From Kiritimatiellales bacterium (GTDB lineage: Bacteria; Verrucomicrobiota; Kiritimatiellia; Kiritimatiellales; Pontiellaceae): a stretch of 14,939 bases of DNA. The stretch lies in assembly GCA_015486775.1 (NCBI GenBank), contig WFRA01000328.1, positions 1 to 14,939 on the forward strand. The letters are read 5' to 3'. The notes under the pieces were generated by a model, which saw only the letters and a list, made by a program, of their open reading frames with translations, did not search any database and was not told where the DNA came from. Made by a program: the position numbers and the translations under genes. Positions 8,554 through 14,939 of the stretch are shown piece by piece (position 1 is the first letter of the stretch; the number at the start of each line of letters is the position of its first letter).

Positions 8554-8610
8554 TCCTAGCTTCTTATCTAGGGCTTCCGGCGGTTCTATTCGCAACGGAG
8601 CGATTGGGAT

Positions 8611-8629
8611 TCCATGGATATTCCATGGA
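8611..8629. promoter_or_regulatory. Symmetric operator-like element upstream of the beta-helix gene
   Basis: TCCATGGATATTCCATGGA consists of two copies of the self-complementary octamer TCCATGGA separated by TAT. It therefore reads as both a direct repeat with an 11-bp period, about one helical turn, and an inverted repeat. It lies 58 bp before the gene start and overlaps the putative -10 box, a position suited to a repressor. The binding protein is unknown; the nearby XylR-type regulator is one candidate. Confidence 0.4.
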
Positions 8630-8648
8630 CAAAAACAGGGAGTGCCAA
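8620..8648 (-). promoter_or_regulatory. Putative sigma-70-like promoter for the beta-helix gene
   Basis: On the minus strand TTGGCA (8643-8648, five of six matches to TTGACA) is followed after exactly 17 bases by TGGAAT (8620-8625, four of six matches to TATAAT). It sits downstream of the terminator that closes the preceding gene, so a fresh promoter is expected here. The 5' leader would be about 60 bases. This is a consensus match by eye only. Confidence 0.35.
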
Positions 8649-8720
8649 ACAGGCTGACACGAGCATTGTGCGGTTCTAGAAATCATTCCCGATCTCTTGG
8701 TTCAATGCCAAGCATCCTAT

Positions 8721-8748
8721 AAAAAAGAACCCCTGCAAAGAGGGGCTC
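8721..8748 (-). terminator. Rho-independent terminator after the PEP-CTERM gene
   Basis: On the minus strand GAGCCCCT and AGGGGTTC form an 8-bp stem (one G-U pair) around a 6-base loop, followed at once by six T residues. It lies 32 bases after the PEP-CTERM stop codon. On the + strand the same stem is followed by TTTT, so it could work weakly in both directions. It separates the two upstream module genes from the beta-helix gene. Confidence 0.85.
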
Positions 8749-8779
8749 TTTTCCGAATTCGTTCCGAAAACGATTCCGC

Positions 8780-9640
8780 CTACATTCTGATTCTGCGGAT
8801 CAGCAATGCGCCAAAGGTCGCCAAACCAAGCATGGAAAGGGTTCCAGGTTCCGGGATCACATCCGCCATGCTATCACCCAATGTCAGATTGTCATAGCTC
8901 ATTCCGGTTTCACCGTCGGAGCTACTGCCGCCACCCATTCTGTATTGGTAGCCATACGCAGCATCAATTTTCGAAACAATACCCGCATAATCGGTAAGCG
9001 AGAGCGTCGGTGTGTCACTTGTGGAGGTCGCATCTACCCACACTTTCAGCGTGTTGCTGTCATCGTTCATTCCCCAAATCACATTATATTCCGTAGCCGT
9101 ACTAATCCCGTCCATCACCGTAGCGACCGTTGCTGAACCGTTATTGTAGCGTACCACGAGATCGTACTCGGCACCATCCCACTTAACCCCTACAGTTGCA
9201 CCGGCATCGGACGAGTTTCCATCTGTAGTCCACCCAAGAAACGACTCTCCGGCAGTAGCAGTTGCTCGCGAAATGTTCATGTCGACACTTCCGTATGCCA
9301 CGGTTTTTCCACTCATTAGACCCGAAGTGATATCGCGCGTTGCATACAGTGTCGAGGTCGAAGTTGAGCGGCGAAAAAGCAAGTGATTGTCGTACGCACG
9401 CTGCGTCGATCCATACGTACTCCACACATTCGCGGCACTAAATCCAACGATGTTACCACCTACAGTGCTATTGTGCGCGGAATCTTTCAGATCAAGCCCG
9501 CTCTGATAAATCCCATTGACGGGATCGGCGGATGCCGCCGTATCGAATCCATCGAAGGCGATGACCGCCCCTTGCGAGATTCCCGCCGCCAGCACCGCAA
9601 CGAGCAGTGTCCCTGTCCATTTTATCTGTTTCTCTCTCAT
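8780..9640 (-). CDS. PEP-CTERM sorting-domain protein with one LamG/ConA-like module
   Basis: A 286-residue exported protein. The signal peptide is about 1-25 (MREKQIKWTGTLLVAVLAAG). One beta-rich jelly-roll-like module fills about 26-260. A textbook PEP-CTERM tail closes it: PEP at 263-265, a hydrophobic span to about 281, and basic RRIRM at the end. Such tails are recognised by exosortase, which processes and routes the protein to the cell surface or extracellular matrix. The exosortase is not in this window. The start is supported by AGGAG seven bases upstream. The module has the same core as the neighbouring proteins (GFDxxxxxDPVNGIYxSGxDL, VGVKWDG, VVRYNNGSA, LKVWVD, LGDSMAD), though it is the most divergent copy. 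It follows the two-module gene by 57 bp and is closed by a strong terminator. A glycan-binding or adhesive role is inferred. Confidence 0.88.
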   Translation of the reverse strand: MREKQIKWTGTLLVAVLAAGISQGAVIAFDGFDTAASADPVNGIYQSGLDLKDSAHNSTVGGNIVGFSAANVWSTYGSTQRAYDNHLLFRRSTSTSTLYATRDITSGLMSGKTVAYGSVDMNISRATATAGESFLGWTTDGNSSDAGATVGVKWDGAEYDLVVRYNNGSATVATVMDGISTATEYNVIWGMNDDSNTLKVWVDATSTSDTPTLSLTDYAGIVSKIDAAYGYQYRMGGGSSSDGETGMSYDNLTLGDSMADVIPEPGTLSMLGLATFGALLIRRIRM

Positions 9641-9673
9641 TTTGTGTCTCCTTTGGTTTGTTGTTTTATCGAT

Positions 9674-9697
9674 CCCGCTCCAATCCTTGGAAGCGGG
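9674..9697 (-). other. Intercistronic stem-loop directly after a stop codon
   Basis: On the minus strand CCCGCT-T-CCAA pairs with TTGGAGCGGG: ten base pairs, one bulged T and a 3-base loop. The stem starts on the base after the TAG of the two-module gene. The following sequence (ATCGATAAAACAAC) is not U-rich, so this is not a standard terminator. It more likely protects or helps process the mRNA between the two co-transcribed genes. Confidence 0.5.
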
Positions 9698-11518
9698 CTA
9701 CTCGGCACCGATCTTGAAGAATTTTTTGTTCTGAGTGGCCTCGACATAGATGACAAAGTCCGATCCCGATGTGGCAGAGTAGGTCAGGTTTGTCACCTCA
9801 AAGGGGGCAACTCCGTTGGTTGAGTGACCTACGCTATCCCATGTGCCCACCGGGAGCGATGTCTTGGACTTTGGATAGCAGAGTTCCGGATAATCGGCGC
9901 GAACCAGCAGCTTCACCACCGAGGCGGAAACGGGTTCAATACTCAAAATTTCCGCATAGGCTTCGGTGGGCGGCGTCTTCATACCGATCGATTCCGGAGT
10001 ATCTCCCAGCAATATCTCATAGACAAAGACATCGCTATCGCCGGTCTCAGCGTGGCCTGCACTCAGGTGGGTAATCGCCTCAACCGTTCCGCCCCAATCG
10101 GTCACCACCAGATCCGGCGTGGCGCTGACATCGTTTTCATCCACCCACACCTTGATGGTATCAGCGGTATCATCCATGGCCCAGTAGATTGTGCGAACTG
10201 TATCGTAGGCCACATTGGTCATGACGGTTGCAACCACGGGGCTACCACCAGATCTGTAGCGCAATGCCAGATTCCACTGCGAATTTGCACTATCCCAGCT
10301 ATAGCCAACCGCCGCCCCGCCAGCACTGCCCAGCGCATTGTTGGCGGCAAAACCAACCCAGGCAAAACCAGAGATATCCGAGGCACCAGAACCCGAGCGG
10401 ATTTTCATGCGGGTCACTGCATAGCCTTCGGTTTTTCCAACCATTGAATTGGTGATCGCACGTCCCACATAGGTTCCACCATAGGTTCTTTGAGCCATCC
10501 TCAGCAAACCTGCGTATGCGTCGAAGAAGGTGCCGCTGCTCTGGCCGCTGGGAATATCCCAAGCCGTGGTTTCGTCGAACCCGACAATGCTACCACCGCT
10601 ACAGGTCATGTTGCCGTTTGTATCCACCAAATCCCATCCACTGCGGTAGATCCCGTTAGTATAGTCGGGCGTGGTTGAACTCGTGTTGAACTCTTCGCGA
10701 ACCAGCAGGCCGGAAGGAGGAACCGGCTGGGGATCTGGAATCGCGCCGATGTCCTCCGCAGCGTCGGCCAATACCATATCATAGATGTAGACATCGCCGG
10801 AGCTGCCTACTTCGGAAGATCCGATTGAAAGATACGCGATATCTGCAAGGGTTCCATTCCAGTCGGTTACCACTAGATCCGCCGAATGGGTCAAGTTGGT
10901 TTCGTCTACCCACACACTGATTGAGTTGAAAGCATCGTCCATCTTCCAGATGATCCCATAGGTGGTATTGGTGGTGATATCCTCCATGATGGTCGCGGTT
11001 GTGCTGCTTCCATTGTTGTAGCGGAGAACCAGATCCCAGTTGCTGCCATCCCACTTGAAGCCGATTGTCGATCCCCCGCTGCTTCCCAGCGAACCACTGC
11101 TTGCAAACCCGCCATAGGCAAAGGCACTGCTAAGTGAGGCCATGGAAGACCTCATCCGCATGGAAGTCCGGGCATAGGCTTTGGTCTTCCCGGCAACCGA
11201 TGCCGAAATCCGACGGCTCACATAGGCGGGGCCATAGGTGCTTCCTCTTATTCTCAGCAACTGGGCATAGGCATCAAACCGGGTGCTGGTAGTTGTCCAA
11301 GCATTGGTGCCAAATCCGACGATGGTTCCACCCGTGCATGTCGCGTTTCCGTTTGTGTCGTTGATATCCCATCCGCTGCGGTAGAGCCCATTGGCATAGT
11401 CGGGGGTGGTTCCGTTTGTGTTGAACTCGTCACGTGCAATAATAGCGGATTGCGCCGACCCCGCCATCAAAACCGTTGCAATCAATGCTCCAATAAACCT
11501 CGTCTGCTTCTTTTTCAT
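9698..11518 (-). CDS. Secreted protein with two tandem LamG/ConA-like modules and a short C-terminal beta-domain
   Basis: A 606-residue exported protein. The start is set at 11518 (MKKKQTRFIG) because GGAG lies nine bases upstream and this opening matches both paralogues; an ATG at 11575 would add 19 unlikely residues. The signal peptide ends near residue 22-25. Module A spans about 25-260 and module B about 270-514, joined by a Pro-rich linker (IPDPQPVPPSG). Module B resembles the beta-helix protein's N-terminus much more than it resembles module A. The last 88 residues (from about 519) form a small beta-rich domain ending ATQNKKFFKIGAE, which may be a sorting or attachment domain; no PEP-CTERM signal is present. 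It is first of the minus-strand series and faces the regulator across 278 bp. No catalytic motif is seen; glycan binding or adhesion is inferred. Confidence 0.8.
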   Translation of the reverse strand: MKKKQTRFIGALIATVLMAGSAQSAIIARDEFNTNGTTPDYANGLYRSGWDINDTNGNATCTGGTIVGFGTNAWTTTSTRFDAYAQLLRIRGSTYGPAYVSRRISASVAGKTKAYARTSMRMRSSMASLSSAFAYGGFASSGSLGSSGGSTIGFKWDGSNWDLVLRYNNGSSTTATIMEDITTNTTYGIIWKMDDAFNSISVWVDETNLTHSADLVVTDWNGTLADIAYLSIGSSEVGSSGDVYIYDMVLADAAEDIGAIPDPQPVPPSGLLVREEFNTSSTTPDYTNGIYRSGWDLVDTNGNMTCSGGSIVGFDETTAWDIPSGQSSGTFFDAYAGLLRMAQRTYGGTYVGRAITNSMVGKTEGYAVTRMKIRSGSGASDISGFAWVGFAANNALGSAGGAAVGYSWDSANSQWNLALRYRSGGSPVVATVMTNVAYDTVRTIYWAMDDTADTIKVWVDENDVSATPDLVVTDWGGTVEAITHLSAGHAETGDSDVFVYEILLGDTPESIGMKTPPTEAYAEILSIEPVSASVVKLLVRADYPELCYPKSKTSLPVGTWDSVGHSTNGVAPFEVTNLTYSATSGSDFVIYVEATQNKKFFKIGAE

Positions 11519-11629
11519 CTTGGTTTCTCCGTTAGCTTGCGCCTCTTTAACCGTGTTCTCTAGTTTCGTTCGCAAATTTGTATCTAGATGTTTACTTTAT
11601 TCCGACATATTCCTACTAGGCCGTCTTGC

Positions 11630-11677
11630 GTATTAAATCGTACCATTTTGCGCAGGGGACATTGCACCGGTATTAAA
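11630..11677. promoter_or_regulatory. Direct repeats in the divergent intergenic region, possible regulator sites
   Basis: GTATTAAA occurs at 11630-11637 and 11670-11677, start to start exactly 40 bp, about four helical turns. The second copy lies within GGTATTAAAACC, a near-palindrome with one mismatched pair. XylR-type AraC proteins usually bind spaced direct repeats, so these are candidate sites controlling the divergent genes. No convincing -35/-10 pair was found for either gene in 11519-11796, and no other gene or RNA is visible there. Confidence 0.28.
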
Positions 11678-11758
11678 ACCAATTCAAGCCCCCTTGCCTT
11701 ATCCTGTCCAATACCCTACCCTGCCAGAGGAGACTACCAAAGGAGTTCGGTTTCCATT

Positions 11759-11770
11759 GCGAAGCTTCGC
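11759..11770. promoter_or_regulatory. Perfect 12-bp palindrome upstream of the regulator gene
   Basis: GCGAAGCTTCGC is fully self-complementary with no spacer. It ends 26 bases before the regulator ATG and 11 bases before its AAGGAG ribosome-binding site. It could be an autoregulatory operator within the 5' leader. It has no loop, so a stable RNA hairpin is less likely. Confidence 0.3.
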
Positions 11771-11796
11771 CATAATCGGCAGAAAGGAGCAAATGA

Positions 11797-13011
11797 ATGA
11801 AAAACCCATTAAAAATCGCGCTTTGCATTGAACAGACCAGCAACCATACCCGGGGGATTGCCAAAGGGGTGTCCTTATATGCGCAAACCCATGGCCCCTG
11901 GATTTTTTCGATCATCGAAAAGATAAGCGGCGGAGGGCTCGTTGCCCCGCCGCAGAACCGTTCCAAAGGTTTCGACAGCGATGGAATCATCGCATATACG
12001 CAGGAGACCGCCGTGCTGGACGAGCTTCTTCAATTCGGGGTTCCAGTCGTGAACACCACGCAAACCACCGCCATGTCTCCGGAGGTTCCTTTTGTGGCCG
12101 GCGACGACCGGGCCTTGGGGCAGCTGGTTGCCAACCATTTCATGGACAAGGGGTTCAAGGAGTTTGCCTTTTGCGGTTCGGTTTCATATTCGCCCTGCTC
12201 CTTCCTGCGGGGTGCCGGATTCCGGGAGGAGCTGGAGAAAGAAGGCTTTGATGTCTCGTTCTTTTCGGGGACGGATCATCCGTCTCGCAAAATCGACTGG
12301 AACCGCGACCGGAAAAAGGTCGCCCGGTGGATACGATCCCTGGGGCAGCCGCTCGCCCTGTTTGCCGACAACGACAGCGCCGGCCGGGTTCTGGCGGATA
12401 TCTGCCGGGAGCTGGATATCCATGTCCCCGAAGAGGTTGCCATTGTCGGCGCAAACAACGACGAGCTAATCTGCGAGTTCTCGAATCCGCACCTGTCCAG
12501 CGTGGCACTGGCGAAAGAACAGGTGGGCTTCGAAGCGGCCGAATTGGTTGAACAACTGATCCAGAAGAAAAAAATCCCGGCGTTGCCCATTCTGGTTCCA
12601 CCCCTTGGAATAACCACCCGCCGATCCTCCGAAATCTTCGCGGTTGAGGATCCGCACATCGCCAAAGCCTTGAATTTTATCTACACCTATGCCGGCGAGG
12701 CCATCGGGGTGGAGGATATCCTGAAGGAGCTTCCACTTTGCAGGCGCACGCTGGAAATCCGCTTCCGCAACGCCATCGGGCGTTCCCCGTACGAGGAAAT
12801 CCGCCGCGCCCATGTCAAGCGGGCAAAAAAACTACTGGCAGAGACCAACCTGCCGCTGGATCGGATTGCCGAAGCCTCTGGATTCAGCGAGACCAAGCAT
12901 TTCTACCTGAATTTCAGGAAGGAAACCGGACTCTCGCCCACCCAGTTCCGCAAAAGGTTCAAAGGCACCACGACCCATCCGGTTGAAGGTCAGGGATTCA
13001 GGACGGGCTAG
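11797..13011 (+). CDS. XylR-type transcriptional regulator (LacI-like sensor fused to AraC HTH)
   Basis: A cytoplasmic sugar-responsive regulator of 404 residues, the usual length for this fusion. Residues about 5-275 form a type-1 periplasmic-binding-protein fold as in LacI-family sensors: KIALCIEQTSNHTRGIAKGV at the start, FVAGDDRALGQLVANHF (99-115), LALFADNDSAGR (186-197) and EEVAIVGANND (212-222). There is no N-terminal LacI helix-turn-helix. Residues about 287-388 are an AraC DNA-binding domain with two HTH motifs: VEDILKELPLCRRTLEIRFRN, and the family signature LPLDRIAEASGFSETKHFYLNFRKETGLSPTQFR (352-385). AAGGAG precedes the ATG by seven bases. It is the only + strand gene, divergent from the two-module gene and convergent with the GH-like gene, and probably activates both in response to a sugar. 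The ligand is unknown. Confidence 0.93.
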   Translation: MKNPLKIALCIEQTSNHTRGIAKGVSLYAQTHGPWIFSIIEKISGGGLVAPPQNRSKGFDSDGIIAYTQETAVLDELLQFGVPVVNTTQTTAMSPEVPFVAGDDRALGQLVANHFMDKGFKEFAFCGSVSYSPCSFLRGAGFREELEKEGFDVSFFSGTDHPSRKIDWNRDRKKVARWIRSLGQPLALFADNDSAGRVLADICRELDIHVPEEVAIVGANNDELICEFSNPHLSSVALAKEQVGFEAAELVEQLIQKKKIPALPILVPPLGITTRRSSEIFAVEDPHIAKALNFIYTYAGEAIGVEDILKELPLCRRTLEIRFRNAIGRSPYEEIRRAHVKRAKKLLAETNLPLDRIAEASGFSETKHFYLNFRKETGLSPTQFRKRFKGTTTHPVEGQGFRTG

Positions 13012-13054
13012 GGTATCCCGAAGAGGAAGCACGCAGGAAATCGGCGGCTCTTTT

Positions 13055-14893
13055 TCATTCGGATTCCTTGTAGCGATAGTTGAAGCGGCCAAGCGGGGCA
13101 ACATCGCCGTCGACATAAAATTCCATGATGCCGGTAGAGGAGGGATCGACATTGTCGATCCACTTGAACTCGATATCCAGCGGGCGGCCCTCGGGCCAGC
13201 CGAGCAGTTCAAGCGGAACGGCAATCTCCAGGGCATTGCCAGAAACCCTGTAGTCAACCAGCCCCGCCTTCTCCCACTTCCAATCCCCGGAACTTTTTCC
13301 AAGGACGGCCTTCCCGTCGTCACCATATTGCGCGACGACAAAGTCGTATCCCTCCCAGCCCGTCGCCTTTTTCCGGTCGGCATCGATGAGCAGCTGCATC
13401 CATTTTCCATCCTTGCGCCCGACCAGGGGATCGGCGGATTCCACGAAGAAATAGAGGTTGGTTCCATCGCGGGCAACCTTTGCTCCGACGATGTCGTTGC
13501 GGCCGGTGTCGTTGACGTAGTGCAGCGGCTTGTCCGGGTTTTCAACATCGAAGTATCCATAGCCGTCGCGGTGGTGGGCATCCCCCTTGCTGTCCTTGAA
13601 TTTCGGTAGCACATCGTCCCAGTCCGCAAACGTTCCGTCGATCACAATGGTTTTTTTCGGCGAGGCGGCCGGGGGCTTTTCCATACCCTTGAACTTCCGG
13701 ACATTGGAAACCAGCTGGAGGTAGTAGTTGTCGCCATAGCCGCCCTTCATGGGTTCGATGTCGCGGCTGTGCTCGCGATCAAACTGGTCGGGGAAGGCGT
13801 TGGGAACCCCGCACCAGTTTTTGTGGCGACCCACCACCCACTCGTTCCAGCCGGTTACGAAAACGATGTCGGGATCGACCTCCAGGGCGCGGCTCCACTG
13901 CTCCTGGAAGTTGTAGCCATAGAGGTAGGAGTCGTCGGTCAGCCTGCCGAATCCATTGGCATGGGTGTAGCTGCGCCCGTGGATCATCGAGCCGTTCATG
14001 GCGCAGAGCGCATGGGTCTTTTCCGACCAGTTCTGCGCCACGCCGACGGTCATCAATTCGTAACCGCCGGACGGTTTTTTCACATATCCATTCTGGGGCG
14101 CGTTTTCCAGCCAGCCCCATTGATCGGGACGCTGCGGGCCGCCCTCGTAGGCCGGTTGCCCAGGGCGGAAGGTGAAGAAGTCCTTGATTTCATCGGCCTT
14201 CGCCGAGATTTCCGGCGGCAGGTTCGCCATGTCCATCGACTCCGGATAGGCCATGATGGCGGGCTTGCCCTGCCACATGAACCACGAGTCCTTGTACTTC
14301 CCCTTGCTGTATATGTCGTCGTAGAGCTGCGCCAGCGAACTGGCGGTGTTGGTCGTGGCGCCAAAGTTAAGCATGAAGGCAAACTGCGGCGTATCGACCC
14401 CGTCGGCGCGCATCTCGTCCATGACCTGGCCGACCGCATCGTAGCCCGGCTTCCAGGTCATATTTCCGTTGGTGGCGTCGTAGAAGAGCACATCCACGCC
14501 GACGGCCGAGAGCATTTCGAGCTGCTTGCGGATGACCCACTTGTCCTTGCCGTCGTAGAAACCGAACAGCGGCTCCGTCCAGAAAAAGGTGTTCTGGTCC
14601 GAAAAGCGCTTCCAGCGCGCATTGTCGTAGTCGTTGACCATCTCCGGATGGCCTTTGATGATCCGGCTCAAGTCATAGGCCTTGTTGTGGGTGGAGTGGC
14701 CAACGTGCCAGGTCCAGTAGAACATGGCGACAGTTTTGCCGGGACGGAGAGTCCCGACCTCTTCGTAGCCGGGCAACTTACGCCCCAGCGCATCGGTGGC
14801 CGGAAAGTCGATGCCTGCACTTTGCGCATGGACGCCCGCGCACGAAAAAATGAATAGGGCCAGGAGACCCGCCAATGTTCTTTTTGCTTTCAT
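13055..14893 (-). CDS. Secreted GH71/GH99/WbsX-like TIM-barrel protein with C-terminal CBM9/DOMON-like domain
   Basis: A 612-residue exported putative glycoside hydrolase. The signal peptide ends at VHA (21-23). Residues about 45-405 look like the barrel of GH99/GH71/WbsX-type proteins: TVAMFYWTWHVG (54-65), WVIRKQLEMLSAVGVDVLFYDATNG (119-143), and VFVTGWNEWVVG (344-355), which matches the NEWxEG catalytic-loop signature of that group at Glu351. The second acidic position of that signature is Val354 here. Residues about 414-612 (TIVIDGTFADWDDV onward) resemble CBM9/DOMON-type carbohydrate-binding domains. GAGGG lies eight bases before the ATG. The gene converges on the regulator across 43 bp, where I see no convincing terminator. 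Enzyme activity is inferred from fold-level motifs only; it may be inactive or use a different mechanism. Confidence 0.72.
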   Translation of the reverse strand: MKAKRTLAGLLALFIFSCAGVHAQSAGIDFPATDALGRKLPGYEEVGTLRPGKTVAMFYWTWHVGHSTHNKAYDLSRIIKGHPEMVNDYDNARWKRFSDQNTFFWTEPLFGFYDGKDKWVIRKQLEMLSAVGVDVLFYDATNGNMTWKPGYDAVGQVMDEMRADGVDTPQFAFMLNFGATTNTASSLAQLYDDIYSKGKYKDSWFMWQGKPAIMAYPESMDMANLPPEISAKADEIKDFFTFRPGQPAYEGGPQRPDQWGWLENAPQNGYVKKPSGGYELMTVGVAQNWSEKTHALCAMNGSMIHGRSYTHANGFGRLTDDSYLYGYNFQEQWSRALEVDPDIVFVTGWNEWVVGRHKNWCGVPNAFPDQFDREHSRDIEPMKGGYGDNYYLQLVSNVRKFKGMEKPPAASPKKTIVIDGTFADWDDVLPKFKDSKGDAHHRDGYGYFDVENPDKPLHYVNDTGRNDIVGAKVARDGTNLYFFVESADPLVGRKDGKWMQLLIDADRKKATGWEGYDFVVAQYGDDGKAVLGKSSGDWKWEKAGLVDYRVSGNALEIAVPLELLGWPEGRPLDIEFKWIDNVDPSSTGIMEFYVDGDVAPLGRFNYRYKESE

Positions 14894-14939
14894 CCTCTAT
14901 CCCTCTTTTAGTTTTCCCGAATCTCCAGCTGTATGAATC

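Noticed and set aside
11519..11575. Upstream ATG at 11575 as the start of the two-module gene
   Set aside because: It would add 19 charged residues before a signal peptide whose own ATG has a good ribosome-binding site and matches the paralogues.
13012..13054. Terminator for the regulator or the converging GH-like gene
   Set aside because: A short T-run is present but I could not find a stem of useful length on either strand.
13769..14857. 362-codon open frame on the + strand opposite the GH-like gene
   Set aside because: The product is a low-complexity Val/Gly/His/Arg-rich antisense translation with no domain, while the minus-strand protein has a signal peptide and conserved motifs.

Overview
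The window looks like part of a polysaccharide-degradation locus from a marine-type bacterium of the PVC group, most likely Kiritimatiellota (Pontiella-like). This is inferred from the combination of a PEP-CTERM sorting signal, a XylR-type regulator (LacI-like sensor fused to an AraC helix-turn-helix), an MFS sugar importer in place of SusC/SusD, secreted modular beta-helix proteins and a large heparinase-II/III-like lyase. No rRNA, tRNA, CRISPR array, transposase or phage gene was found. The taxon is an inference, not a result.

Layout. One regulator gene on the + strand (11797-13011) faces away from a long series of minus-strand genes running leftward. In transcription order these are: a secreted protein with two copies of a jelly-roll-like module (11518-9698); a PEP-CTERM protein with one copy (9640-8780); a strong intrinsic terminator (8721-8748); a beta-helix protein whose N-terminus carries a fourth copy of the module (8553-6091); a 10-codon leader ORF (5909-5877) abutting an MFS transporter (5876-4530); a DUF4962/heparinase-II/III polysaccharide lyase (4391-1248); a GNAT acetyltransferase (1208-714); and an acetylxylan esterase (CE7/AXE1) cut by the left edge (648-1). 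On the right, a secreted GH71/GH99/WbsX-like TIM-barrel protein with a CBM9/DOMON-like tail (14893-13055) converges on the regulator.

Inferred working. Secreted enzymes (beta-helix protein, lyase, GH-like protein) attack an acylated, probably uronate-containing glycan. The jelly-roll modules may bind the polymer, and the PEP-CTERM copy would hold one at the cell surface through an exosortase pathway. The MFS protein imports oligosaccharides, the esterase removes acetyl groups in the cytoplasm, and the XylR-type protein senses a released sugar. The substrate cannot be read from sequence. No sulfatase is present in the window.

The least explained material is the four-copy module family shared by three adjacent genes with different C-terminal ends. 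Next are the small regulatory structures between the genes: a symmetric element overlapping a putative -10 box, a hairpin directly after a stop codon, a leader ORF in the transporter's own reading frame, and degenerate repeat words upstream of the lyase.
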